Source: Symbiodinium natans (taxonomy: Eukaryota; Sar; Dinophyceae; Suessiales; Symbiodiniaceae). From it: a stretch of DNA of 64,000 bases. Location of the stretch: positions 247,909 to 311,908 of the forward strand of contig CAJNDS010002108.1 in assembly GCA_905221605.1 (NCBI GenBank). Direction: 5' to 3'. Position numbers and translations under genes: made by a program. Under the pieces are notes generated by a model, which searched no databases, was not told where the DNA came from, and worked only from the letters and a program-made list of their open reading frames with translations. Below are positions 34,779-44,869 of the stretch, one piece after another; positions within the stretch are counted from its first letter, which is position 1, and each line of letters starts with the position of its first letter.

Positions 34779-37140
34779 CTCTTTTTGCTTGGACCACCTC
34801 CCAAGCGTCGACAGCTGGTGGGAGGCGCCGGGTGGTTACGCGTCTGTGTGGGGTAGGCGCCCTGCGCAGAAGGACCTTGGGACCCTGGCGGTCGAGAAGG
34901 CGCCTTACGAAACGTGCTTGCTTCAGCGCGCAGGTGAGGCGTGGCGTCTTTGGGACACGAGGGATTTGCGTGTGGCGGGAAGCGTTGCGTGCAGCGATGA
35001 GGTTCCAGTCACCGAACGCCTCGCGGTCTTTAGGACGCGCAAGGGGCCACGCTGGGCTGGCTGGCGTGAGGGATCGGCCACGGCTGGAAGAGGCGCAAGT
35101 GACGCTGTGCGCCCAGCAGACGCGGTCGACACGGCGCGCTGCCCGAGCTATCATATCGTGGAGAGCTGGGACATCGATAAGATGATCGAGGAGCCTCCAA
35201 CGGACTATTATTATGAGCAGCTCGCGGCAGATATGCGCGCCCGGCACCCTAAGGCGTGCCCGCACCTCCTCGACCACCTCGTTTCCTTAGAGGGTTTCCT
35301 AGACAAGTCAATCTTGTTTGGGTTCTCCTTTGGGATCAGCAAGGCCGAAGTTTGTGTCTCCAAAGGTAAGCTCCTAGGACACAACATTGGGCGGGACGGG
35401 AGTTCGCCTGACGAAGAGCGTTGTCAGGCGGTGATTGACTTTCCCCCGCTCTGGGAGAAGCTTCACATTCAGCAATTTTTGGGTTGCGCAAACTGGTTGC
35501 GCGGCTACCTGCCTGTTGAGTATGGGCACGCAGCCAAGATTTTAGGGCAGTGGCAGAAGCCAGGCGCCGTCTTTCCTGAAGGCGGGCTGGGCTCAGCCGC
35601 CACCGAGGGTTGCAAAGCCTTTAAAGCGATTAAGCGCATGATGCAGAACCGCATCAATTTGGCTACCTTCGATGAGGCCTCTGCTGCGGATGGGTCGTGT
35701 CCCCTTGAGCAGATCGCGGATGCGTCGGGCATCGCGGTAGGGGGCAGCGTCGTGCAGATGACGCGTGACTTGAGTCAGCTCAAAGTGCTTATGACGCACT
35801 CGAAGAGCTTGACCCCCGCGCAGCAGAACTGGCCGCCCTTGATACAGGAGGCGTTTGCCCAGCTCGAGGTAAAGCGGGCGACACGCCGCATGTTTGGCTC
35901 TATTCGGACTCTGTGTTGGACAGATCATGCCAACCTTGCCCGAGCGCAAACGTCGGACATCGGAATGGATCCGAAACTCGTCCGGTGGGTTGCGGAAATC
36001 CTTATGGATGGGTCCGAAATAAGGAGCCTTAGCGGTCGCTCAGCGACGCTGGGTGACAGTTTTAGCCGCAATCCCAAAGATCGGGATGCGCTCCTTGCGG
36101 CGAGGACGAAAGATCTCGAGGGCCTTTCGGGCCAACTCCGAGGTTTCGACCTGGACCAGTACCTCGGAGAGGGTACTGAGGGTGACGGACCCGTGCCCTG
36201 GGCGGTCGGCAACGACGCCGTCCCAGAGCCTGCGGGCCGTGTCCAGGCCGCGGCTGTGCCGATGTGCGTCGTCGCAGCCCTTCCGGTGCGCGTCATGGTT
36301 GTCTTTGACTACGCGCGTTGGAAAGAGCAGGACGCAGAGCTGACTGAGATCAGGCGCGTCTTCCAAGCGAGCCTCCCTGGAGTTTCTGTGGCTGTCAGGG
36401 GTTGTTGGGGTCCGTTTGAGGATACCGACGGGCTTGCCTCGCATTTTGATTGCGGGGCCGGCAGGCTCGCAGGGACCAAGAAGATCAAGCGGATCAGGGT
36501 CGACTTGCTTACTTCGTGTGCCAAGGTTCTTAGGGAAGCTTCGGGGTTTCGCCCGCAATTCCTCGTAGGACTTGGGCAAGGCGGGCTTGTCACAGCCGTC
36601 CTTAGGTGGCCTTTGGTTGTTGAGCTCACGCTCCAAGCAAGGAACCTGCAGCGCAAGGAAGCCAGGGCTGTAGGAGAGGCTTGGGCAGGCATCAAGGCTA
36701 TCTGGGCGGTGCGGCCACGCCTTTGGCGCACGCAGCAAGGCCACTTGGAAGTGGCCGAGGCTTGTCCGGAACTCAAGAAGGATTTTCCGGAGCCTCCCCT
36801 GCGAGGTTTTGGGATCGTAGGGAAGCAGGCATTGGGGGCGGAAGTTCTGCGGTCCTTGAGGCTGGACGCGGTTCGTTCCATCGATGATGCCAGCATTAGA
36901 GGAATGCTGGACGAACCGTCACGACCCCTCTGGGACCATGAGGGTCTGTGCATCTGCGGCAAGCGGACCTACCTGTTTTCTCGCTGCCCCGCCTGCATCG
37001 AGAAAGAGGCAGTCGATACCTCGGTGGAGATAGCCGAGCGGGAGGAGCCCGAACCTCCGCTTGAGGGCGACCTTGAGGCCCATGAGGTGGGCCTAGAGGT
37101 CAACTCCGTCCTTGCAACTTTGGATAGGACAGGAGGTTAG
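34779..37140 (+). CDS. RT C-terminal part and RNase H of the retroelement
   Basis: The frame including 34789 is open from just after the nested element to TAG at 37138-37140. Counted from 34789, residues about 160-290 match the end of a Ty3-type RT: a helix, then Lys-Ala-Glu-Val (for Lys-Cys-x-Phe), Leu-Leu-Gly-His-x-Ile, and the connection segment with Phe-Leu-Gly-Cys-Ala-Asn. RNase H follows with Asp311 in Asp-Ala-Ser-Gly, Glu near 345, and Trp-Thr-Asp379-His. The RT fingers and palm, including the Tyr-x-Asp-Asp motif, are not visible. After RNase H comes a domain of about 200 residues with a Gly-Leu-Gly-Gln-Gly-Gly loop (about 596-601), and a zinc-ribbon-like CxC...CxxC near 723-740. The frame change toward the integrase is -1 near 37130. 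Confidence 0.72.
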
Positions 37141-40100
37141 TTAGGGTTAGGTCCTCAACCATCCAGCAATGGGCGGTAGGGTTCAGGACTACGCCCAAAG
37201 ATGCTCCAGTTCCCACAGCATATGGCATGCTGAGTGGGAAGATATGGAAGAAGAGCCATTCCATGAAGCTCAGCCTCGGCTCCCAGCACAAGGATCTTTC
37301 CAAGTGGGGCGATGTGAAGCCTTACTGGACCACATGGGTGGTTAGAGAAGATGGTGCTGTGGTGGCGGGGCACAACTGCTCGCCCTTGAATGTGGTTCAA
37401 GGCGACATCGTCGTGCATTGGTCGTCAGTAGTGAACTGGCACGGCCACAGACATGTCGTGAATGAGCAGTGTGAAGTGCTCTGGAGGTCTAATGGCAAAG
37501 AGGTTGCCTTAGACCCCTCCTTCGGCAAGCTGATAGCCCTTGTGGGTAGGGTTACTCAGGTCATTGGCTGGCGGGCAACCGGAGAAGCAGCTTCGGATCC
37601 CCGCAGTTCTACCCGGCAGGCGTCAAGGGTCCTTGCTCAATTCTCTTCGTCCAACGAGGGCGTAGAAGGGCATTGGACCGCGGGCGCTATCAGTCGCGGA
37701 AAGAATGCCAATGAGTGCAAGCTGAAGGGTAGAGTTTTGGCGTTTATGGGTGAGGAGCACAAGGGCCCTGCAGTGGTTCTAGAGCTCGTCAGCCATAGCC
37801 CCATCCTGTGCATTTGGGACCATTCCTCAACCAAGGTCAAGGTCGAGTTTAAGGGCGGTGTTCCGTCTTTGAGCCTGATCGCGGAGGAGGACGAAAATCG
37901 TCGTGAGCGGCTTGCGGTCGAGGCAAGGGACGCGGCGAACATTTCGGAGTTCCGAGTCACGGGATCCCTTCGTACGGCGTGGTACGAGGGTCAGCGGCGC
38001 GATCCCTCATTGGCGGGCTCGATTCGCAAGCCAGAGCCGCCGATGGTGATATCCGGAGACGGGTTGCTTGAGCGCGAGGTGACCCTCAGGACGGGTCAAA
38101 CCGTCGTTGTCCCAGTGGTTCCCAACGGGGCTGCGGGCGCGAATGGAGTGACCTGGCGCCGCGCTTGCTACAATTCAGTCCACTGCGGAGTCCTTGGGGC
38201 CCATAGGTCCGCTGAGGTTACCATCAAGCTGCTAGAGAGGGCAGTCTGGTGGCCCGACTTAGAGAAAGATGTGCGGACCTGGGTCGCCAAATGTCTCGCT
38301 TGCATTAAGGGCCGCTCTCGACCGACGAAGGTCGAGGCTCGTGCGGTCAAATGTGGCGCCGAGACATGCTGGCAGGAAGTCAGCGTGGACTGTGAAGGTC
38401 CAAACCGAGAGGACAGGGAAGGGCATAGGTACTCGCTTACGTACTTCGATTGCCTCAGTCATGCTGTCCTCCTCGAGCCGATGAGGTCTCTGACTCATGC
38501 TGAAGTCAGGAGGGCGTTCGTGCGCTGTGTGCTTCGCAGCAGGACGATCCCGAGCCTCATCAGGTCGGATAGAGGGCCAGAGTTCAAGAATGCGCTCATG
38601 GCAGAACTCAGCGCTATGCTTGGGACCGAGTGGCGGTTCAGCGCGCCCTTGAGGCCTTGTGAGTTGGGCGCAAACGAGCGAGTCCACCAAGAAGTTCAAA
38701 AGGTGCTGGGGGCGGTCGTCAGGCAAGTCGGCGCCTCCCTTTCCGAAGCTTGGTCGGATTGGCTCGTGGTGGCGGAGTACGTCATTGATAACACTCCGGG
38801 ACCCCACGGGTATACCCCGAGGGACCTAGAGCGGAGCTGGTCGCTCGCTCTACCACTTGAAAAGGACGTCCTGCGAGACGCCTTGCAGTTTGAACCCATC
38901 TCTGATTGGGCTCGGAGCCAGTTTAAGCAGTTCTCGGAACTAGCTGCTGCGGTCCGAGAGCACTGGACGCGGTCTTCAGAAGCGCGGGCGAAACTTGCAA
39001 ATCGCCATAGGCGCACTGTGGACCTTAAGCCAGGCGACCGAGTGGTCTGGAACGCTCCGAGGGCCCGTTCAGAGGGGGCGGGGCGTGTGCCTTGGAAACC
39101 GGGTCTGACCGGCCCCTGGCGCGTGTTGGAAGTCAAGGGCCACAGGCTCACCTTGGAGCCCGTGTCGATGGAGTCGGGGGGTACTTCTTCCGCCCGGCGC
39201 GGCCCGATGGAGGCGCACGCAGAAGACTGCATTCTTGTTCCTGCGGATGCAGATGGCGCGGAATCCCGCGAGCCGGTCGTCTTTGAGGACGATGGAACCG
39301 GCGGGGACGGCTCGTCTCGCCCCAGCTTAGGGCAACAGGTTCAAGGCGACGCCAAGCAAGTGGAGTTCACGCTGACCAGGCGCGGGAGGGACTTCGTCCT
39401 CCGCCTTGGTGACCGCATTGCCTATCGGGGTGTAGGTGGAGGCCCGAAGGTGTGCAGGTTAGGACGGGTCACGCAGGTAGATGCTGCCCGTGCGCAGGTC
39501 GGCGTGCACCGCTATCTCCCCGACGCCAGCGGGGTTCGCGTCAAATGGCGGCTCGCATACATCGCCGAGGACGGTGCGCTCACGCTTTCAGAGGGGACTC
39601 GTCCGGCCCACGAAGCGGTTTCCGTCAGGGAGATCATTTCCAAGATCGACCTGAACCGCGACGGCGTGCTTGCTGCAGCCTCGGCCAGAAAGTTGGACAA
39701 GGGAGCGTACTCGTTACAGGACAGGGCGCTCGAGAGAGCGTCTCGCACTGGCACGGGTGTGCTCTCGATCCGAGAGGCCCTCGCGGACCTCTTGGTCGCG
39801 GAACCCCGCGTGTTGCAGCCTAGGGCTTCCCCAGAGTCGGGTGCTGTCGAGAGTTGGTTCCGGCAGTATTTCCTTGGAGGGGTTGCCGATGTCTTAGAGG
39901 TTGCTTGGGGTGACGCGGCCGTCTCCGACGCGGCTAGGAGGCACGGGTACAGGGTTGTTCCCGCTTTTGTGCAAGGCAAGCAGGCCTACGGGATCACCTG
40001 GAACCTGGCCGCAGAAGAGCACTTAGAGGCCATTAGCGGCGCTGTTCTGCGCACAGAGCCGAAGGTGCTCGTGATTGGGCTTGAGGGCAAGAATGTGCCC

Positions 40101-40352
40101 CGGGCTTTCCTCCAGCTAGTCGTCCGGTGTACGCAGGAACGCACGCGCGCGGGCGCCCACGTCGCGCTGCATTTGCAGGCACAAAAAGGCGAGTGGGAAC
40201 CCTGGCGGCTTGGGACGCTCGCAGAGCCACGCTGGCCTTGGGCTTTCGTGCGGGCTGACATGTGCCAGTTCGCGCGGGCCAGTGGCCGCGGCAACCTCGT
40301 TGAGAGCGGGGCCCTGTGGCTCGCCGATTTCAGCTTAGAATCGGTAGGTTGA
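37131..40352 (+). CDS. Integrase with GPY/F motif and methyltransferase-like tail
   Basis: The ATG at 37227 is the first Met, but the frame is open back to about 37131, so this is probably continuous with the preceding part through a -1 shift. Counted from 37227: the zinc-binding N-terminal integrase motif is His319-x6-His326-x29-Cys356-x2-Cys359; the catalytic triad is Asp388 (Val-Asp-Cys-Glu-Gly), Asp448 (Ser-Asp-Arg-Gly-Pro-Glu) and Glu484, giving the expected D-x35-E spacing. The C-terminal Gly-Pro-Trp-Arg-Val at about residues 630-634 is the GPY/F module of Ty3/gypsy integrases. It would insert the cDNA into host DNA. Residues about 850-1035 resemble the Rossmann-like methyltransferase module carried by some dinoflagellate retroelements, but a catalytic Pro-Cys motif is not seen. 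Confidence 0.82.
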   Translation, partial: RRLVRVRSSTIQQWAVGFRTTPKDAPVPTAYGMLSGKIWKKSHSMKLSLGSQHKDLSKWGDVKPYWTTWVVREDGAVVAGHNCSPLNVVQGDIVVHWSSVVNWHGHRHVVNEQCEVLWRSNGKEVALDPSFGKLIALVGRVTQVIGWRATGEAASDPRSSTRQASRVLAQFSSSNEGVEGHWTAGAISRGKNANECKLKGRVLAFMGEEHKGPAVVLELVSHSPILCIWDHSSTKVKVEFKGGVPSLSLIAEEDENRRERLAVEARDAANISEFRVTGSLRTAWYEGQRRDPSLAGSIRKPEPPMVISGDGLLEREVTLRTGQTVVVPVVPNGAAGANGVTWRRACYNSVHCGVLGAHRSAEVTIKLLERAVWWPDLEKDVRTWVAKCLACIKGRSRPTKVEARAVKCGAETCWQEVSVDCEGPNREDREGHRYSLTYFDCLSHAVLLEPMRSLTHAEVRRAFVRCVLRSRTIPSLIRSDRGPEFKNALMAELSAMLGTEWRFSAPLRPCELGANERVHQEVQKVLGAVVRQVGASLSEAWSDWLVVAEYVIDNTPGPHGYTPRDLERSWSLALPLEKDVLRDALQFEPISDWARSQFKQFSELAAAVREHWTRSSEARAKLANRHRRTVDLKPGDRVVWNAPRARSEGAGRVPWKPGLTGPWRVLEVKGHRLTLEPVSMESGGTSSARRGPMEAHAEDCILVPADADGAESREPVVFEDDGTGGDGSSRPSLGQQVQGDAKQVEFTLTRRGRDFVLRLGDRIAYRGVGGGPKVCRLGRVTQVDAARAQVGVHRYLPDASGVRVKWRLAYIAEDGALTLSEGTRPAHEAVSVREIISKIDLNRDGVLAAASARKLDKGAYSLQDRALERASRTGTGVLSIREALADLLVAEPRVLQPRASPESGAVESWFRQYFLGGVADVLEVAWGDAAVSDAARRHGYRVVPAFVQGKQAYGITWNLAAEEHLEAISGAVLRTEPKVLVIGLEGKNVPRAFLQLVVRCTQERTRAGAHVALHLQAQKGEWEPWRLGTLAEPRWPWAFVRADMCQFARASGRGNLVESGALWLADFSLESVG

Positions 40353-40401
40353 GGTGTAGTAGGCCGGATGCGTTAGGCGCAGTGCAGCACAAGCACGTTG
40401 A

Positions 40402-41085
40402 GCGCGCGCAAGCCGACTACAACCTCATAGGGGCGGCTTTCTGCGCTTCGCTCCAGGACCTTGGTCTGAGGGGCGCAGAAGAGAGCTTATAGACCGGTAT
40501 GGCCCGGCCATGTGGCACGGCACGGACCTGCATGTCGTGCCAAGCCTGATTCAGAACGGCTTGATCCCCGGCGGCGGGCCGGGAGGCCGCCTCGGAGTGC
40601 ACTACGTCCTAGGCCACTGCCCCACGCAGTGGGAGGACGGGAGACGCGGGTTCCGCCGCGGATCGACTTGCATAGTCGAAGTCCGGCTGGCGGTCCTGCG
40701 GGACGCCGGAGTGCCCATCTATTCGGGAGCGGATGGGGTGGCTCTCACTGGCCAGATTAGAGCCACCGGCATCTCCCGCATCTGGGCACTCCCCAAGGGC
40801 TCGCCTGTTTACTCAGTCTTGATTGCTGAGTTAGAAGTGGATCGGTTGATCCAGCATGTCGACCTAAGGAGTTTAGGCGACACCAGTGCGGGCCCACACC
40901 CGCCGTTGGGGCGAGGACCGAGACTGGGCACGGTCCAGGCGTCCCAAGCTGCTGCGGCCAGCAGTGGCGCGGCGAGCTCCTCGACGGTTGTGCTGGCCCC
41001 TGCGGGCCGTGTCATGGCCGCGGGGGCCGCCCAACCTGTTACCCCTCCTAAGGCCGCGCCTAAGGCCAAAGGGCGTCCCTCAGGG
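40402..41085 (+). CDS. KptA/Tpt1-like RNA 2'-phosphotransferase domain
   Basis: The frame is open from 40402, 50 bases after the integrase stop, with the first Met at 40510. From that Met, residues 2-5 read Trp-His-Gly-Thr, the NAD-binding His-Gly-Thr of Tpt1/KptA enzymes. Then come Ile-x-x-x-Gly-Leu-x-Pro-Gly-Gly, a Val-His at about 30-31 (second conserved His), Arg-Arg-Gly near 53-56, and Val-Pro-Ile-Tyr-x-x-x-Asp-Gly-Val-Ala-Leu-Thr near 74-86, matching the family's aromatic-Asn/Asp-Gly-Val-x-Leu-Thr element. The family transfers a 2'-phosphate from RNA to NAD, or acts as an ADP-ribosyltransferase on nucleic-acid ends. Family members have an N-terminal lobe of about 80-90 residues that is only partly present here. 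A -1 shift near 41085 continues the protein in the next frame. Confidence 0.62.
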
Positions 41086-41902
41086 GCTCTAACACTTCGA
41101 TCGTTCCAGCGAAGCCCAAGGTGTACCCTAGGCGCAACGTCCCTGGCCCCAATGTCCTCGAGGCCGAAGACTCGCTCGAGGAAGAGGCAGCCCAAGAAGC
41201 TGAAGGTGTCGAGGAAGATAGTTCCAGCTCGGATCTTCCCGACACGCGGGCGCCTCCAGCCGCGGTCAAGGTGAAGGAGGACGAGGAGCCCGCTGATGGG
41301 GCCCATGCCGAGAGCACAGAGGAAGGGTTCCTCGAGCTCGGCCAAACGGTGGTCAGCAGCGCGAAGGAGTACCTCGCGCGGTCCGAAGCTCTTCTGAGAG
41401 CGCAGAAGCTCCAGTCGAGGATACTGGAGGTGGCGGGAACCGCGATGGTGAAGCTAGAGAAGATCACCAAGCGTGAGGAATCCCTCAAAACACTGCGCCG
41501 AGAGGGAGAGAGTCGGGCGGCCGGGGAAGGCGCCGACGGGGAAGAGGTGTCTGACGATGGTCAGGACGCCCCCGGGGTTGCGGGGTCGAGCAGTTCCGCC
41601 AGGCCTTCAGGAGGCGGGACCGCCCAGTCCGCCCCGGCCCCAGAGGAGCCTCGCCCCAACGCTGACGGCCACTATGGATGCTCAGCTCCTGGATGCGGGC
41701 TGGCCTTTGAGTCGCTGGTGCAGTACCACTTGCATCAGGCGGCCTGCCATGGCGCCTCTCTTCCGCCCAACCTGGGGATCAGCCCCTCCGCACCTCTTGA
41801 CCCTTTTCGTCAAGACTGGCGGGGACGGTTGTTCCGCCGAGGAAAGGACGGTGAGTATGGGGAGGTGCCCATGCTCCGAGTGATTCGGTACCACAAGCCA
41901 AT
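41085..41902 (+). CDS. Middle part of the extra polyprotein, C2H2 zinc finger
   Basis: Continuation of the previous part in the -1 frame. It begins with a Pro/Lys segment, then about 60 acidic and Ser-rich residues, then a probable coiled coil (about residues 75-130 from 41121) and another low-complexity linker. A C2H2 finger follows: Cys187-x4-Cys192-x12-His205-x5-His. Near the end an Arg-x-Leu-Phe-Arg-Arg basic patch precedes a Val-Ile-Arg-Tyr-His sequence. At about 41902 the protein passes by another -1 shift into the following frame; the last eight codons before TGA at 41931-41933 are then spurious. Its role is unknown, with nucleic-acid or protein binding suggested by the finger. Confidence 0.55.
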
Positions 41903-44869
41903 GGGTACGATCACTCGAAGGTCCCGCTCCTGAAGAGAGGGGACCGAATCCAGCTTGAGGACGGGTCGCACCACATTTATGGTGGTAGTCATCCGCCGGG
42001 GTGGCTTCGCGATGACCCGGAGCTGGATCCCGCTCCAGAGAGCAGCAGTGGAGGGTCCACGCCCAAGAGCGAGCCCAAAGAGGAGGCCGAGCCGAGACCT
42101 CCGCGGGAAGCAGCTCCGCGCGGGCGGGCCCTCGAGCCGCCGAAGGGCGACGTTCAGCAACGCCTTGCGGAGCGTCGTTCCAAACGGGATTATTCGCCAG
42201 ACCTGGTGACGCCTCTTGACGATCTCCATGCCCAGGAGATCGATTCCTTCTTCGCGGGCGACCCAGCCGCGGACAGCCTTGACGTCATTCTGATGCGCGC
42301 CGAGGTTCGCACTGAGTCCCACCTCAAAGTTGGCCGGGAGGAGAAAGAGCCCCTGGTCAAGGAGGAACAGGAGGAGGAAGCTGAGGTTGTCAAAGACGAG
42401 GAGGTATCGGTTGAGATGGAGGAGGGCACCGCGGATGAGGCGGACGATGTCGCCCTCCCAGCCAACCGAGCCTACGTCGAAGGCCGCTTTTACCCCTACG
42501 GCAGCTGGCGGTGCTTCTTCTGCGAAGCCATTAACCCGGTCACCGAGGACCAGTGCCTCACCACGCACGCGGGCGGCCCGAACGCGGGCGCCCCGTGCGA
42601 CGGCCGATGGATCAACGGGATCGACATCGGGTGGTGGGAGGTAGATCCTCAAACCGCGCCGGAGCAATGGCGGCGGAGGTTTTCTGCCGAAGAGCTTGAA
42701 GAACAGCAAGCGCGGGCAGATGCCGCGAGGCTTCTCAGCGATGAGGAACTCGCTGAAGCCCTCCAGGCGGCCGAGGAGGCGCGGGCGGCCGAGCGCGCCA
42801 AGAAGCGGGAGCGGCGCCAGGCGGAGAAGGCAGAGCGCGATGATCACATCAGCGAGGCGCTCCGCATAGCAGGGTGGCAGTGCCCTAACTGCTATGAATG
42901 GAACCTTTCATTCAGGCAGCTGTGCTTTCGGTGCAGCACGCCTCTCCGCTTGGCAGAGGTCGTTTCCCGCGGGATCCCTGATCCGCGGCGCGGCGAAGAG
43001 AGGGACTCGGGCTCCGAAAGCAGCCAGGACGAGCTGGAGTACGAGATCCTTCTGGCCAATCGCGCGATGGACCAAGAAACCATCCAACCTCTTCTTAGAA
43101 ATAAACACAAGAAGAGGGGCGGCAAGAGACGTCGCGAAGAGGCGACGTACGGCAAGGGCCGCGACCCTTGGAGTGCTTGGGCAGACGCCCGTGGCAAGGG
43201 CCAGGGCAAGCCGAAGGGCAGAGGCAAGTCCGATGCCAAGGGCAAGCCCAAGGGGAGGGGCAAGTACGCCTGGGGCGCTTTCGCCGCGGGCATTGTTGCC
43301 GCGCTCCAACCCCGCCCAAGCACAAGCTGGGTCCCAGCCTTCCCGTGCGGGTCGGCCCGGCCGCCGCCAAGTGTTCCGCTTCCGCCGCGGACCCCCTTTT
43401 TCCTGGGTCGCGGGCTCCTCAATCGGTTGATGCACGCCCTCAACGGGAACATCAACGGTTGGTGGGGCCTGGCGGCTGCAGCGTCGGCGCCGATTGCCTT
43501 GCAGTTGCACCGCGGGGTTGTGCATGTTGTCGAGGACTCCATGCACGCGGTTGCAACGGTTTCGGCCGACGTAGTCGAGGAAATCGGTCATGGGGCCAGG
43601 CGGACCGTGTGGGTCGCCGGAACAGCCATCACTCTGGTAGTAGTGATTTTGTGCGGCGCTGTTCTGTGGTACGTGAGTCGTGCCGTTGCCAATCGCATTG
43701 CGCATATGCGACATGGCAACACCGCGGCCCCTGAGGCGCGGCTGTCTCAGCTCCTTGGCTCCGAAGCGACGTTTGAGGTCGCGAGCTCCAAGAAAGGGGT
43801 GACCCATAAGGTTTGGGTGCACCTCAAGGAGGAGACAGCTGCCTGTGGCTGTCGTGCTTACCTGGCAGAAGGACGCTGCGGGCATTGCGAAGCCGCAATG
43901 GACACCGCTCGTTCCCTAGGGTTTTTGCACGCGGCCCAGCGAGGCGCGGGTCCTGCGCTCACAGACTCCATTCGGAGTACCGCCTCCGAAGCCCTGGCTA
44001 AGGGTAAGGTTGTGTTGGGTTTGGGGAACAGTGAAGGATGTTTCTCCCAACTTGCGGCCAAGAGCCGCGGGCTCTCCTGCTTTCAGGGGCTCGCGGGTCG
44101 TGACCTGGCCGCGGCCCCAGCAGATGGAGCGAGCGCAGCCCACGCACAGTCCGGCTCCGTGCAACGTGCCGCCACTGCCACTGTGGCGCGCACACCAGGC
44201 CGGAGGAACAAGGGCCCAGCCCCCGCTAGGAGTTCTCCAGTCAAAGAAGCGGAATTCCTTGCGGGCGGGCCATACGTTCAGGCCGCCCAAACGCTGCTTG
44301 GGTCTGGAGCAGCAGAGGATGTGATCTACATCCGTGCGTACAGCTTAGATTGCCCATCCTGCATCGAGGCAATCGAAGCGTCGCTTAGCAAGGGCGCAAG
44401 CGTTCGGATTGTCGCCGACATGGGGCAATGCCACCGCACCAAACTTCAGTGGCAAGCGTTGAAACGCTTGGCGGCTGCAGGTGCCGAAGTGAAGGTGGGT
44501 TGTGGCACATCCGTGCGCGACGCCTATGCTCGCGACGGCCGCGGGGCTAAGGTAGGCACCGGGATTCAAGGCCTGCACCATGCCAAGGCCCTATGCCTAC
44601 TGCGGCCTGATGGCGCGGTGGTGCTGATTGGGAGCCTCAATTTTACCACAAGCAGCAAAGCCAATGCGGAGGCAGGGCTTAAGCTTGAGGTCCCCAAGAC
44701 GCACCCAGTCGCACAGTCCTACATCGAGGAATTCCAGAGGGTGTCGGCTGAGGCATTCTCCCTCGATGAGGCGGTTGCAAAGCGCCCTCAGTTGGAGCGA
44801 GCCAGTAGCTCCAACGTTGCTGGCAACGCCACTCGTGCCCCTAACACTGCTCCACAGGGTATCGAGTAG
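41903..44869 (+). CDS. RanBP2 fingers, membrane segment, SWIM finger and PLD-like nuclease domain
   Basis: The frame is open from 41903, with numbering here from GTG 42206. An acidic stretch is followed by a RanBP2-like finger (Trp-Arg-Cys103-x2-Cys106-x10-Cys), a charged helical segment (about 155-215) and a second RanBP2-type finger (Trp-Gln-Cys226-x2-Cys229-x10-Cys240-x2-Cys243). Then come a Lys-Gly-rich basic region (about 330-355), a hydrophobic segment at 468-490 likely to span a membrane, and a SWIM-type finger (Cys547-x-Cys549-x8-Cys558-x-His560). The last 190 residues form a phospholipase-D-family domain with a single motif, His792-x-Lys794, followed by Asp802-x6-Gly-Ser-x-Asn. The Asp is three residues later than in the canonical HxKx4D. 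Single-motif members act as dimeric nucleases or phospholipid hydrolases. It ends at TAG 44867-44869. Confidence 0.68.
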   Translation, partial: GYDHSKVPLLKRGDRIQLEDGSHHIYGGSHPPGWLRDDPELDPAPESSSGGSTPKSEPKEEAEPRPPREAAPRGRALEPPKGDVQQRLAERRSKRDYSPDLVTPLDDLHAQEIDSFFAGDPAADSLDVILMRAEVRTESHLKVGREEKEPLVKEEQEEEAEVVKDEEVSVEMEEGTADEADDVALPANRAYVEGRFYPYGSWRCFFCEAINPVTEDQCLTTHAGGPNAGAPCDGRWINGIDIGWWEVDPQTAPEQWRRRFSAEELEEQQARADAARLLSDEELAEALQAAEEARAAERAKKRERRQAEKAERDDHISEALRIAGWQCPNCYEWNLSFRQLCFRCSTPLRLAEVVSRGIPDPRRGEERDSGSESSQDELEYEILLANRAMDQETIQPLLRNKHKKRGGKRRREEATYGKGRDPWSAWADARGKGQGKPKGRGKSDAKGKPKGRGKYAWGAFAAGIVAALQPRPSTSWVPAFPCGSARPPPSVPLPPRTPFFLGRGLLNRLMHALNGNINGWWGLAAAASAPIALQLHRGVVHVVEDSMHAVATVSADVVEEIGHGARRTVWVAGTAITLVVVILCGAVLWYVSRAVANRIAHMRHGNTAAPEARLSQLLGSEATFEVASSKKGVTHKVWVHLKEETAACGCRAYLAEGRCGHCEAAMDTARSLGFLHAAQRGAGPALTDSIRSTASEALAKGKVVLGLGNSEGCFSQLAAKSRGLSCFQGLAGRDLAAAPADGASAAHAQSGSVQRAATATVARTPGRRNKGPAPARSSPVKEAEFLAGGPYVQAAQTLLGSGAAEDVIYIRAYSLDCPSCIEAIEASLSKGASVRIVADMGQCHRTKLQWQALKRLAAAGAEVKVGCGTSVRDAYARDGRGAKVGTGIQGLHHAKALCLLRPDGAVVLIGSLNFTTSSKANAEAGLKLEVPKTHPVAQSYIEEFQRVSAEAFSLDEAVAKRPQLERASSSNVAGNATRAPNTAPQGIE

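Noticed and set aside
39640-39690. EF-hand-like loop (Asp-x-Asn-x-Asp-Gly-x-Leu) in the integrase tail
   Set aside because: A single loop without the usual Glu at position 12 and without a partner hand; probably coincidence.
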